Notes: generated by a model not told the origin, from the sequence alone. DNA of 45,989 nt from CAYTUI01 sp964441335 (GCA_964441335.1 CAYTUI010000005.1:1-45989), one strand, 5' to 3'. Numbered from the stretch's first letter, positions 8,584 through 16,003 are shown. Program-made: numbers and translations.

Positions 8584-8802
8584 CTAGCCTATGACGACAT
8601 CATTGACTTCGGGAAAATGGTTGAGAATTTCTTCGCGAATATATCCGTTAAGCGTTGTGCCGGCCAGACGACAGCCCACGCAGGCACCCAATAACCTAAT
8701 TTTGACAACTTTGTCCTGATAGCTGATAAATTCCAAATCGCCTCCGTCGCTATTTATTGCCGGTTTCAGGGTGTCAATAAACTTCTTGATTTTGTCCCGC
8801 AT
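8584..8802 (-). CDS. NifU C-terminal-domain protein (Fe-S cluster carrier type)
   Basis: 72 aa, the full size of a stand-alone NifU C-terminal (Nfu-type) domain. The sequence has NSDGGDLEFIS and the cluster-binding CVGC pair within LLGACVGCRLAGTTL. Such domains hold a 4Fe-4S cluster between two monomers and pass it to target proteins. No other iron-sulfur assembly gene is visible nearby. The gene looks leaderless: ACTATA (TATAGT on the minus strand) ends only 6 bases before the ATG. It is followed by the membrane protein and mraY after a 33-base gap. Confidence 0.9.
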   Translation of the reverse strand: MRDKIKKFIDTLKPAINSDGGDLEFISYQDKVVKIRLLGACVGCRLAGTTLNGYIREEILNHFPEVNDVVIG

Positions 8803-8808
8803 TGCCTT

Positions 8809-8837
8809 ACTATACTTAATTTATGCCATCAGAGCAA
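8809..8837 (-). promoter_or_regulatory. Promoter of the NifU-like gene, leaderless geometry
   Basis: On the minus strand TTGCTC (8832-8837), 17 bases, then TATAGT (8809-8814). The start codon begins 6 bases after the -10, so transcription should start at or next to the A of the ATG, giving a leaderless message. Confidence 0.6.
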
Positions 8838-8874
8838 CTCCAATCCTCAATCCTCATTCCTCATAACTCGCTCC

Positions 8875-8902
8875 TTGACTTTCGTATTTTGTTCGGTATA
8901 AT
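8875..8902 (+). promoter_or_regulatory. Candidate lexA promoter
   Basis: TTGACT (8875-8880), 16 bases, TATAAT (8897-8902). It faces lexA, 196 bases downstream, across a repeat-rich leader. Confidence 0.6.
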
Positions 8903-8915
8903 TAGATGAGGGGTT

Positions 8916-9093
8916 GGTAACTAGTAATTAGTAATTGGGGATAAGCCTTAGAATGCTTTAAAATCGTCCAAATTACTAATTGTCCCGCCAGGTATATTCG
9001 TTTAGAATATAGGCGGAATCCCCGCTTGCTATTGCCTGCAGCGCAGCAATGAGGGCAAATTACTAATTACTAATTACAAATTACATATTACCA
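8916..9093. repeat. GTAATTA repeats and two hairpins upstream of lexA
   Basis: TAACTAGTAATTAGTAATTGGGG at 8918 onward is matched by inverted CCAAATTACTAATT (8969-8982) and by further copies at 9058-9093. Between them are two GC-richer hairpins: 8985-9016 (CCGCC...TATATTC-GTTTA-GAATATA...GGCGG) and one formed by ATTGC...GCAAT at about 9031-9050. The AT words are the same as those at 4548-4673, which suggests a dispersed repeat family. Confidence 0.6.
8985..9016. promoter_or_regulatory. Palindrome upstream of lexA, possible operator or hairpin
   Basis: A perfect 7-base inverted repeat TATATTC-N5-GAATATA (8993-8999 and 9005-9011) nested inside CCGCC/GGCGG arms. It is the best dyad in the lexA upstream region, 83 bases before the start codon and downstream of the candidate promoter. 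It could be a LexA autoregulatory site, or only a repeat hairpin. Confidence 0.35.
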
Positions 9094-9098
9094 AAGTC

Positions 9099-9707
9099 AT
9101 GCCGCATCTAACCAAGCGACAACGCGAAATACTAGACTTCATAGTCAATTTCCAACTGGAAAAGGGCTACTCCCCTAGTTACCGGGAAATTGCTGATTAT
9201 TTCCATCTATCCTCTGTTTCCAACATCCATCAGCATATTAAGGGCTTGGAGGATAAAGGTTTTATTGATAAGGATTATAATCGTGCCAGATCGCTGGATA
9301 TTCTTGGCGATGTTGATGAATATCCTGGGGTGATAAATTTACCTTTAGTTGGTTTAATTACTGCCGGAGAGCCGATTGAAGCTATTGAAGAAAGAGAAAG
9401 TATTGCTGTACCTGAATCGTTAGTTGAAAACATGAATAGTTTTGTGCTGAAAGTCAGGGGTAACTCTATGATTGAGGACGGAATCTTGGACGGTGATCAT
9501 GTTATTGTTGAACGCAATTTTTATCCAAAGAACGGTGATATTGTGGTTGCTCTGATAGATAACACTTATGCCACTTTAAAACGCTACTACAAGGAGAAGG
9601 ATCGTATCAGATTACAGCCTGCCAATTCATCGATGCGACCAATTTTTGTTAAGAACCCGGCTATTCAGGGAATAGTAAAGGGAATTTTTAGGACGTTTGC
9701 CAATTAG
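9099..9707 (+). CDS. lexA: SOS repressor LexA
   Basis: 202 aa, normal family length. The N-terminal winged helix-turn-helix (1-65) shows TKRQREILDFI and SPSYREIADYFHLSSVSN. The C-terminal S24-type autoprotease domain has the Ala89-Gly90 cleavage pair (GLITAGEPI), catalytic Ser123 (VRGNSMIEDG) and Lys161 (ATLKRYY). It represses DNA-damage genes and cleaves itself when RecA filaments form. It is monocistronic, with a promoter at 8875-8902 and a hairpin terminator at 9726-9773. No SD precedes the ATG. Confidence 0.95.
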   Translation: MPHLTKRQREILDFIVNFQLEKGYSPSYREIADYFHLSSVSNIHQHIKGLEDKGFIDKDYNRARSLDILGDVDEYPGVINLPLVGLITAGEPIEAIEERESIAVPESLVENMNSFVLKVRGNSMIEDGILDGDHVIVERNFYPKNGDIVVALIDNTYATLKRYYKEKDRIRLQPANSSMRPIFVKNPAIQGIVKGIFRTFAN

Positions 9708-9725
9708 GTTTGGCTCAAATTTAAA

Positions 9726-9773
9726 ACAGAGGTAGATATGTGCTGATGCGCAAATGCTACCTCTGTCTTTTTT
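9726..9773. terminator. Bidirectional terminator between lexA and a cassette gene
   Basis: A 10-bp stem ACAGAGGTAG / CTACCTCTGT (9726-9735 and 9757-9766) with TCTTTTTT after it on the plus strand and TTTTAAATTT after it on the minus strand. It closes lexA from the left and the minus-strand gene from the right. Confidence 0.8.
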
Positions 9774-10291
9774 CACGAAAGCTGAAGAACCAGATAACGG
9801 TACCATCCGCCCAATTTTCCCATCAGCTCGATGGCTCTGACGAATGCAATGTTCAGCTTGCCAGTTGTGGTATCTATACTGGCGCAGGGCACTCGAAGGA
9901 CACCCTCACGATCCAAGACCCCCGAGCCCAATGCGAACAGGTAGCACTCTCCCAGCTGGCCGCTATGGCTTTCCAGCCAGGTTACCAACTCCGCGAGGTC
10001 GGCGTGACGAATCCTCTGTATGCGAGCGTCAGCGATGAGCTGCATAAAATCGCGACTCTGAAACGTGTAGATGAGCGGACCGGGTTTTACAACGGCATAA
10101 TTGCCTGATGCCGGCTCCTGATACAGTGGTACACTGTCAAGGTAAGAGACTCCGCCCCAAAAGGGATGGGGGTTGGATAGACCTATGCGTTGTAGTCGTT
10201 CATTGATCAAAACCCTGCGATCAATTGAAAGGGCGACCGTTGGAATTTCGGGATCGATACTCCAAAAGAGCTCCAAACCGTTAGTTTCCAC
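9773..10291 (-). CDS. Cassette protein D, unknown soluble protein
   Basis: 172 aa, not recognised. GTG start at 10289-10291 with AAGGAGG seven bases upstream (minus strand), the strongest ribosome site in this part of the window. No signal peptide, membrane segment or metal motif. Features are an N-terminal 'ELFWSIDPEIP' strand region, a GPLIYTFQSRDFMQLI segment and a 'LAELVTWLES' helix. GC content is well above that of lexA and of the SprT-like gene on either side. It is a single-gene cassette with its own promoter and a terminator shared with lexA. The plus-strand open frames opposite it are shadows. Confidence 0.65.
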   Translation of the reverse strand: METNGLELFWSIDPEIPTVALSIDRRVLINERLQRIGLSNPHPFWGGVSYLDSVPLYQEPASGNYAVVKPGPLIYTFQSRDFMQLIADARIQRIRHADLAELVTWLESHSGQLGECYLFALGSGVLDREGVLRVPCASIDTTTGKLNIAFVRAIELMGKLGGWYRYLVLQLS

Positions 10292-10350
10292 GTTTCCTCC
10301 TTGGCGATGAAAAGAACTAAGAGAAAATCAACCGATAGCATTTCGCGGTC

Positions 10351-10379
10351 AGTTAATCAGCTAAGTTTAGGGCTGTCAA
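10351..10379 (-). promoter_or_regulatory. Candidate promoter of cassette protein D
   Basis: Minus strand: TTGACA (10374-10379), 17 bases, TTAACT (10351-10356) preceded by TGA, an extended -10 pattern. The -10 is weak by itself. Confidence 0.4.
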
Positions 10380-10414
10380 TAGATCTCGGCGATGTAAAAT
10401 ATGGTAATATTGTG

Positions 10415-10420
10415 TATAAT
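10415..10420 (+). promoter_or_regulatory. -10 element next to the SprT-like start
   Basis: TATAAT at 10415-10420, 9 bases before the ATG at 10430. No good -35 is visible. The spacing predicts a leader of only a few bases. Confidence 0.45.
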
Positions 10421-10429
10421 TACATCCTT

Positions 10430-10894
10430 ATGTTTTTCAAGAAAACTAATTATCAGCGAAGTAACTCAATTTTAAAGATTGATTTTGAACCATCTCCAAA
10501 GTCCAAACTTTTAGCAGAGCATTTATTATTGGTTAACTCCGAGGTTGAATATCGACAGTACAGAGCCCAATTATTAGTAGACAAGTTATCACATTACGCA
10601 GGCATTGAACCAGTAAAAGTCAAAATATCCGATACTAAGCAGTATCACAGAAAATCAGGTAGCAGGGTTGTTTTTAAGCGCTATGGCTACTATAACACCC
10701 AAACCAAGTATATATACATTCAAAATTTTACCGCTGTCAGGGGTCAGCCACTAGCATCCAAATCATTTTTGGACACTCTTTTGCATGAATGGCTTCATCA
10801 TTATGACAGCCTTAAGTTGGGTTTAAACTCCATTCATAGCGCCGGCTTTTACTCAAGATTAAAGCACCTTAAACAGCTATTGAAAGTAATTTGA
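10430..10894 (+). CDS. SprT-like zinc metallopeptidase domain protein
   Basis: About 154 aa from the ATG at 10430. The frame is open back to 10301, but that part overlaps the promoter region and looks non-coding. The motif H-E-W-L-H (LLHEWLHHYDSL) is the HExxH zinc site, and HSAGFYSRLKHL downstream fits the third ligand and following helix of SprT/WSS1-type domains. It also has VKISDTKQYHRKSGSR and the YIYIQNF strand that precedes the helix in these folds. No signal peptide. The family includes proteases acting on DNA-protein crosslinks, and the neighbouring lexA makes a DNA-repair role conceivable, but that is only inference. Confidence 0.75.
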   Translation: MFFKKTNYQRSNSILKIDFEPSPKSKLLAEHLLLVNSEVEYRQYRAQLLVDKLSHYAGIEPVKVKISDTKQYHRKSGSRVVFKRYGYYNTQTKYIYIQNFTAVRGQPLASKSFLDTLLHEWLHHYDSLKLGLNSIHSAGFYSRLKHLKQLLKVI

Positions 10895-10980
10895 AATGAA
10901 ATATTGGTGACTTTTTTGGAGATGGGATCTTTAAATTAGATGAAAAATGTTTTGATAGTTGAGCCGTCAGATGTTTTCAC

Positions 10981-12039
10981 TCAATGACGTTCTGATTGTA
11001 GCAAGCGTCTCCAACTATCAAAATAATTCTGCCTAATTTGTTTGACTTGATCTGATTGAAAATACTCACCCCAATTTTTGGCATCAATATTGTCAGACGG
11101 GGGTTTAATAGTTAGGGCTGACAGCATTCTCCCCAAATCATTATCTGCCGAAGTTAGTTCAGTTGTAGTAATTGCAAATGCTGATTCTTCATGTTGCATA
11201 GCAAATATTTTATTTCTGATGTCAAGACGAGGCGTAGTTATTGAGATGTAGGCATTCATGTCTAAATCCAACGATCTCTTAAAACCATCAATGTGTCCGG
11301 CGCATGAAAAATCTGTCCGGACATTTTTTAAAGAGTTCGCTAATATCACTATATCCTCTAACTCCAAATCAATGGTAACAAATAAATCAGGTGGCAATTT
11401 AGGTACGATTCGTTCAATTTCGTAATTGGATAAGTTAAGATGCTGAAATTTGGCACGCAAAAAATCTTTATATTCCTCTTTGTCCATAACCTCCCGAGGT
11501 TTTCTGCCACTGCTTTCCATGAGGGTCTCAACTTTTTCTCGTAGCCCTCCCTTTTCAGTTACAATACTTAAAGAATTTGTTGCTTGAGCCATTTCAATGC
11601 TCTTTATGAGGTGTTCACTGTGATCTAGACCATAAAATTGATTCTTGATAAATATTGATGAAGTCTTTAGTAATCTGATTAAATCATGTATAGATGCGGC
11701 TTCCTCAACTATGGAAGACAATTTTATTTCTTCGATTCTTTGGCGCTCTTGAATTTGTTTATAACTCTCCGCTCTCTTATAAGTAGGATCTGCCTTAACC
11801 AACTCTAAAATTTCCGTAGCTCTTGTCCTGTCTCTGGCACGCAAAGTACGTAACCTATCAGCTAGTTCCTGACGCCATTCTTTGGCATTTGCTATATGAC
11901 CAGCAACTTCCACAAGCCATTGTTGACGAGTTTCTTCCCTTTCAATAATCGCTTGTGGGCTATCAGGACTCATATTTATAGTTCCACCGACCTCACTATT
12001 TGACCCCTCATTAATAGGGCCTAATGTTTCATATGTCAT
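10981..12039 (-). CDS. Unknown 352-residue protein with coiled coil and SCAGH motif
   Basis: 352 aa, not recognised. The N-terminal third is highly charged and helical (IEREETRQQWL, ELADRLRTLRARDRTRA, YKQIQERQRIEEIKL), probably coiled coil. The C-terminal part looks globular: ERIVPKLPPDLFVTIDLE, then DFSCAGHIDG and AYISITTPRLDIR. The Ser-Cys-x-Gly-His pattern followed by a 'hydrophobic-Ile-x-Ile' strand could be a metal or active site. No signal peptide or membrane segment. On the minus strand a TGT-TATAAT extended -10 (TATAAT complement at about 12064-12069) lies 24 bases before the ATG. No SD. Single gene. Confidence 0.7.
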   Translation of the reverse strand: MTYETLGPINEGSNSEVGGTINMSPDSPQAIIEREETRQQWLVEVAGHIANAKEWRQELADRLRTLRARDRTRATEILELVKADPTYKRAESYKQIQERQRIEEIKLSSIVEEAASIHDLIRLLKTSSIFIKNQFYGLDHSEHLIKSIEMAQATNSLSIVTEKGGLREKVETLMESSGRKPREVMDKEEYKDFLRAKFQHLNLSNYEIERIVPKLPPDLFVTIDLELEDIVILANSLKNVRTDFSCAGHIDGFKRSLDLDMNAYISITTPRLDIRNKIFAMQHEESAFAITTTELTSADNDLGRMLSALTIKPPSDNIDAKNWGEYFQSDQVKQIRQNYFDSWRRLLQSERH

Positions 12040-12187
12040 ATTGGAATTTTATTGACTGCACTTATTATAACACACGAATTGTAATGCCCTAAAGCAAGGC
12101 TATTAACTAATCTAAACAAGCAGAGACGATCAGGTTCACCTTGCCCGGTTCCTCTTAGAATCCTAGTAATTAGCCTTACGCGCACAA

Positions 12188-12216
12188 TTGACAGTCTGAT
12201 TTTTTTGTGTTAAACT
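12188..12216 (+). promoter_or_regulatory. rpmA promoter
   Basis: TTGACA (12188-12193), 17 bases, TAAACT (12211-12216). The 46-base leader contains a small stem GTTTAG / CTAAAC (12240-12245 and 12254-12259) just before the start codon and has no SD. Confidence 0.65.
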
Positions 12217-12262
12217 CCTCCCAGTCTTAAAGATATATAGTTTAGATTCTTAACTAAACGCA

Positions 12263-12550
12263 ATGGCACATAAGAAAGCGGGAGGTTCTACCTCCCTTGG
12301 GCGAGATTCCCAAAGTAAGCGTTTAGGCGTTAAGTTATTTTCCGGTGAGGTTGCCAAAGCTGGCTCCATAATTGTCAGACAGCGAGGTACTAAATATCAT
12401 GCCGGCAGTAACGTCCGTAGAGGTTCAGACGATACTTTATTTGCTTCTGCAAGCGGTGTTGTTTCCTTCCGAACGCTTAAACGAAAGAAATTTGACGGCC
12501 AATTAAGGCCAACAACTTACGTTGACGTCAAACAAAAAAACTCCAAGTAA
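12263..12550 (+). CDS. rpmA: 50S ribosomal protein L27
   Basis: 95 aa, close to the usual bacterial L27 length. The N terminus is MAHKKAGGSTSLGRDSQSKR, so the flexible arm that reaches the peptidyl transferase centre is present without the cleavable extension seen in Firmicutes. Further family marks are QRGTKYHAGSNVRRG and DDTLFA. The usual partner rplU (L21) is not beside it; the gene stands alone with its own promoter and terminator. Confidence 0.96.
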   Translation: MAHKKAGGSTSLGRDSQSKRLGVKLFSGEVAKAGSIIVRQRGTKYHAGSNVRRGSDDTLFASASGVVSFRTLKRKKFDGQLRPTTYVDVKQKNSK

Positions 12551-12567
12551 ATCACTGGAGTTTTTTT
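12534..12567 (+). terminator. rpmA terminator
   Basis: ACTCCA (12540-12545) pairs with TGGAGT (12556-12561), flanked by an A run before and seven T after. The stop codon lies in the loop. Confidence 0.8.
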
Positions 12568-12592
12568 GATTCTCTTAACTTTCAATTAGAGA

Positions 12593-13072
12593 CTATTTAT
12601 TTTCCTGAAGCCAAAATCCATGATCTTTTCCAACATCTTGGCCGCGAACCCGTAAATTAATTTGGCTTAACTTGAAAGGATTGAATTCACGCCCTGTAAA
12701 TGTAATATCATCAATTTTTACACTCATTGGTTTTCCTTCACTAACTCTGGTCACTCCAGCTGGTCTATTATGACTTCCTGTATCAGTTTCAACTTTAAAA
12801 GGTTGAACCAATACTTCTTTAACGCCATCAGCATAACCGAATTTTAATAGAACTGCGTGAACCCATTCGTCATTAGCCTGTGCCTCCAAGCTATCCATAC
12901 GCCGACTAATATCTGTAAACTTTTGACTATCTCCCGATTTCATTGCTCTATACCAGTCATCCCATAATCTATTTTTTTCGGCAAACGCTGGACCGACTTT
13001 CATATCTTGATTCTGTTGCTCTTCGGTCATGGGTTCAAATTTTTCATTACTCATATTTTTTACTTTTTTCAT
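12593..13072 (-). CDS. Unknown 159-residue hydrophilic protein
   Basis: 159 aa from 13072, or 153 from the ATG at 13052-13054 (MSNEKFEP). No family recognised. The first 30 residues are rich in Glu, Gln and Met; a helix with WDDWYRAMKSGDSQKF follows; the C-terminal half is strand-like (VKIDDITFTGREFNPFKL, INLRVRGQDVG). No signal peptide or membrane segment. A TATAAT lies 12 bases before the first ATG on the minus strand, so the leader should be very short. It converges on rpmA. Confidence 0.6.
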   Translation of the reverse strand: MKKVKNMSNEKFEPMTEEQQNQDMKVGPAFAEKNRLWDDWYRAMKSGDSQKFTDISRRMDSLEAQANDEWVHAVLLKFGYADGVKEVLVQPFKVETDTGSHNRPAGVTRVSEGKPMSVKIDDITFTGREFNPFKLSQINLRVRGQDVGKDHGFWLQENK

Positions 13073-13221
13073 TACATAACCATATTATAGGTTATTTCTG
13101 AAGTTAGTTATTAGTTAATTAGTGCCCCTTTTATTTATTTAAAGTTATACTAATTACAGCCGTAAAAAAAGTCAATCGGCGTATTATTGTAAATCACTAC
13201 TCCATGTTAAATTCACCTCAC

Positions 13222-14127
13222 TCAAACTCTTAGGTATTTCCGTAAGGCCATTGAAGTACTAATCAAATTTAGAATAGCAATACCCAGAAATTGGCCGCCG
13301 AAGATGAACCAGAAATTAGCTTGATAGTAGCCTAAGAGATTTACATCAATGCCGGAGAAGAAGGTGGTTAGCGTTGGCGCTGTCAGTTGTAATAAGGGAT
13401 AAACAATGATGAACGTTATTATAACCGCTGTTAAGGAATACATAACCGATTCAACTAAGAATGGCGCTCTGACAAACCAATTGGTTGCCCCAACCAGTTT
13501 CATAATGCCGACCTCTTCGCGATGCGTAAAAATACTTACCCTGATGGTATTAAAGACTACTATGGCGCCGATTAAAATAAAAAATAAGGTGAAGGCTGTA
13601 GCAAAGGTATTAAATCGGTCTATAAAAATATTAGCTCGCTCTGTAAAGTCTCGTAGATCATTCAGATTTCTGCCTTCAACCAGCTCATTAAAGGGAGCTG
13701 TTTTTAAATACTCCAAAATCGTGGCATACTGATCTACGCTGTAGGCTTTAACAACAATGCTATAAGTTAAAGGATTATCATCCAACGACGGTAAAACGCT
13801 ATCGGCAATTTCCGGATTTTTGATTCGAAAACTTTCTAAATTTTCATCCGGCGTCCTGACTTTAACGAGAGCAACCTGTTCTAAAGCGTCCAAATCACTG
13901 ACAATGCCGGCTACGTCTGTGGCTGACACGCTCTTCTTCAGATTAATTGTGATATCTACCCAATCTTCTAAGGATGATAGAACTGTGGATTTCACATAAT
14001 TGATGGATACCATAACATTAACTGCGAATAGAGTTATTACTATCAACGTCAAAGTAATTAATGACAACCAGGCATTCCTAACAAAATTCTGTCCCGCTAA
14101 CGATAAGATTCTGCCAAAGTTTTTCAT
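13222..14127 (-). CDS. ftsX: Cell division protein FtsX
   Basis: 301 aa with the FtsX layout: one N-terminal membrane helix (about 19-43), an extracytoplasmic domain of about 125 residues (DWVDITINLKK...), then three C-terminal helices around TLFFILIGAIVVFNTIRVSIFTHREEVGIMKLVGA. The 'EVGIMKLVGAT' segment is the FtsE-contact signature. FtsX with FtsE controls a cell-wall hydrolase at the septum. The start overlaps ftsE by 4 bases and it is last in the three-gene operon. Confidence 0.93.
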   Translation of the reverse strand: MKNFGRILSLAGQNFVRNAWLSLITLTLIVITLFAVNVMVSINYVKSTVLSSLEDWVDITINLKKSVSATDVAGIVSDLDALEQVALVKVRTPDENLESFRIKNPEIADSVLPSLDDNPLTYSIVVKAYSVDQYATILEYLKTAPFNELVEGRNLNDLRDFTERANIFIDRFNTFATAFTLFFILIGAIVVFNTIRVSIFTHREEVGIMKLVGATNWFVRAPFLVESVMYSLTAVIITFIIVYPLLQLTAPTLTTFFSGIDVNLLGYYQANFWFIFGGQFLGIAILNLISTSMALRKYLRV

Positions 14128-14804
14128 AGCAAATATTTTCCTTTATCCTGATCGCTAATTATATGCCCCTTTTCCAAGGTAATGACGCGTTGCTTTAAAT
14201 TATTCACAACATCTTTATTATGAGTTACCAACAGAACCGTTGTGCCGAAGTCATTTATTTTCAGTAGTAAGTCAATAATTTCGCGGGTATTGAGAGCATC
14301 TAGATTACCAGTTGGCTCATCAGCTACTAATAACTTGGGTTTGTGGACTAAACTGCGCGCTATAACAACCCTCTGTTGCTCTCCGCCGGAAATTTGTCTA
14401 GGAAATCTGGATGCTTTATCGTAAAGACCAACTGTTTTTAAAAGCTTAGCGACTGTCGGGTCGATTTCAGACCTCTTGGTTCCGCACACCTCCAACGCGA
14501 AGGCTACATTCTCGTACACAGTTTTGCGCGGCAACAATTTGAAATCCTGAAACACCACTCCAATCTGTTTCCGTAATGTCGGGATTTCGCTATGCTTGAT
14601 GTTGGTTATATCCCAACCTCCAATTTCAATAGTTCCACTAGTTGGTTTTTCGTCGGCTATTATTAATCTAATGAGGGTAGTTTTGCCACTGCCGCTCTGG
14701 CCGACCACAGAAACAAATTCACCAGCTTCAATATGCAAATCAATATCAGCCAGTGCAGTAGTGTCCGGTTTATATATTTTGGATACTTTATTTAATTTAA
14801 TCAT
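14124..14804 (-). CDS. ftsE: Cell division ATP-binding protein FtsE
   Basis: 226 aa ABC ATPase. Walker A GQSGSGKTT (about 35-43), Q-loop VVFQDFKLLP, signature ISGGEQQRVVIARSL and Walker B LLVADEPTGNLD are all intact, with the switch His in VTHNKD. FtsE hydrolyses ATP in the cytosol to drive FtsX conformational change. It overlaps ftsX by 4 bases and the upstream secreted-protein gene by 8. Confidence 0.96.
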   Translation of the reverse strand: MIKLNKVSKIYKPDTTALADIDLHIEAGEFVSVVGQSGSGKTTLIRLIIADEKPTSGTIEIGGWDITNIKHSEIPTLRKQIGVVFQDFKLLPRKTVYENVAFALEVCGTKRSEIDPTVAKLLKTVGLYDKASRFPRQISGGEQQRVVIARSLVHKPKLLVADEPTGNLDALNTREIIDLLLKINDFGTTVLLVTHNKDVVNNLKQRVITLEKGHIISDQDKGKYLL

Positions 14805-15783
14805 TGATGACCCTGATATTTACGTAAACTTCACCGGCTCCGGTGGTAGCAATAGCTTGAAAAGCCTGTTTATCTAAGTCAATAAGTCTGCCTGTATGCT
14901 CTTCCGGACCCCAATCATTAATTACCACAACTGTTTTTATTCCGGTTTTTAGTCTGGTCACTTCAACCTTGGTGCCTTTGGGCAAAGTCCTATGGGCTGC
15001 GAATAGCCCGTTTTTATAACCAAAAGTTTTGTAACGCGATTGGTCATACCAACTGGCTTTACCATCAAACGAATCATCATCACCAAATATGGCAATTCGT
15101 ATACGCGCTTGATTAATCTCAAAGTAGACTCGAGACTGATCAATATCATTATACGAAGGCAGTGCTATCCAGCTTAATTTTGAATAATCAAAATAATAAG
15201 CAACTTTGTGTAACGAACTGTTATCAGTATACCTTAAATTTAATTTAAGTGGAACGCTTTGACTATTGCTGAAAGACAAGTCGTAAGCCTTAGACACTTG
15301 AGTTCCGCCTTCGCCGTTAACATAGGAGATTAAATTTTTGGAAACCTTGAGCGATGTGACTGCCTGGTCGGCACCGACAGTTAAATCAGCGTCCTGAAAT
15401 AGCAGTTTGGTGAATGATTGACTAACAGCTGATGAAATTGTCTCAGCAACTTTGGATATAACCGGCTGTGTAACTGGCTGGCCCTTAAAAGTATACTGCG
15501 GATTAGCTTTAATTATCGCTTCATTATTGCTAATTAGGAAAAACTCTGTTTTAGCCGAAGACGGAAACATCTTGACTGAAATTTTTTCTCCTTGTTGCGA
15601 AAAATCAACAAATAAACGCTCACCGGTGTAATCAGTTTTAACTATTTGTATGGCCACGTCTTGACTTAAATTGGCCGTAATACTATCTTGGTTAAGTGCT
15701 ACGGGCCACATGGCCGCTTTGGCGGTATGTGCTATTCCTAAATAGACTGTTATTATAAGGAGGGTGATTGTAAATTTTTTCAT
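14797..15783 (-). CDS. Secreted protein with C-terminal RlpA-like double-psi beta-barrel
   Basis: 328 aa. It begins with a signal peptide (MKKFTITLLIITVYLGIAH..., predicted cut after AKA, residue 23). Residues about 25-230 form a strand-rich region of unknown fold, ending in KLSWIALPSYNDID, which resembles the WxxLP element of cell-surface beta domains. Residues 238-326 match RlpA: GKASWYD, AAHRTLPKGTKVEVTRL, VVVINDWGP, GRLIDLDKQAF. The His264 and Asp290 positions used by RlpA lytic transglycosylases are kept. The gene overlaps ftsE by 8 bases and is first in the operon with ftsE and ftsX, so it may be the wall hydrolase they control. The activity itself is inferred. Confidence 0.85.
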   Translation of the reverse strand: MKKFTITLLIITVYLGIAHTAKAAMWPVALNQDSITANLSQDVAIQIVKTDYTGERLFVDFSQQGEKISVKMFPSSAKTEFFLISNNEAIIKANPQYTFKGQPVTQPVISKVAETISSAVSQSFTKLLFQDADLTVGADQAVTSLKVSKNLISYVNGEGGTQVSKAYDLSFSNSQSVPLKLNLRYTDNSSLHKVAYYFDYSKLSWIALPSYNDIDQSRVYFEINQARIRIAIFGDDDSFDGKASWYDQSRYKTFGYKNGLFAAHRTLPKGTKVEVTRLKTGIKTVVVINDWGPEEHTGRLIDLDKQAFQAIATTGAGEVYVNIRVIND

Positions 15784-15907
15784 AGTTTCGTATTACGCTT
15801 ACGACTGTAATTAATGCCGAGATAGCTTCGCCCACAGGGCGATCAGGTCGGATGACCTGACAGTTTTATCTAAAACATATTGCAGTTTGATAATTATCCA
15901 CATTCTA
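15784..15907. repeat. Intergenic stretch with a double-hairpin repeat, copy A
   Basis: Copy A occupies 15827-15860: hairpin CGCCC-ACA-GGGCG followed directly by TCAGGTC-GGAT-GACCTGA. Copy B at 16143-16176 shares the first 16 bases exactly (TTCGCCCACAGGGCGA), and its second stem differs but remains paired. GATAAT (15889-15894) is a possible -10 for the tRNA that follows; the -35 is poor. Confidence 0.65.
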
Positions 15908-15983
15908 GCCGACTTAGCTCAACTGGTAGAGCAACGGTATCGTAAACCGTAGGTTATCGGTTCAAGTCCGATAGTCGGCTCCA
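15908..15983 (+). tRNA. tRNA-Thr (anticodon CGU), CCA encoded
   Basis: Complete cloverleaf of 76 bases. Acceptor GCCGACT pairs with AGTCGGC (15973-15979). The D arm is AGCTCAACTGGTAGAGC, the anticodon stem is ACGGT/ACCGT (15934-15938 and 15946-15950) with loop ATCGTAA, and the T arm reads ATCGG-TTCAAGT-CCGAT. The anticodon CGT at 15941-15943 reads ACG threonine codons. Discriminator T, then genomic CCA. Confidence 0.93.
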
Positions 15984-16003
15984 CATATATTTTGTTAACT
16001 TGA

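Noticed and set aside
4548..9093. AT-rich repeats as a CRISPR array
   Set aside because: Units are degenerate, unevenly spaced and inverted, with no constant spacers and no cas genes.
9740..10108. Plus-strand open frame opposite cassette protein D
   Set aside because: It begins inside the lexA terminator hairpin with no ribosome site. The minus strand has a perfect AAGGAGG, a GTG start and a terminator.
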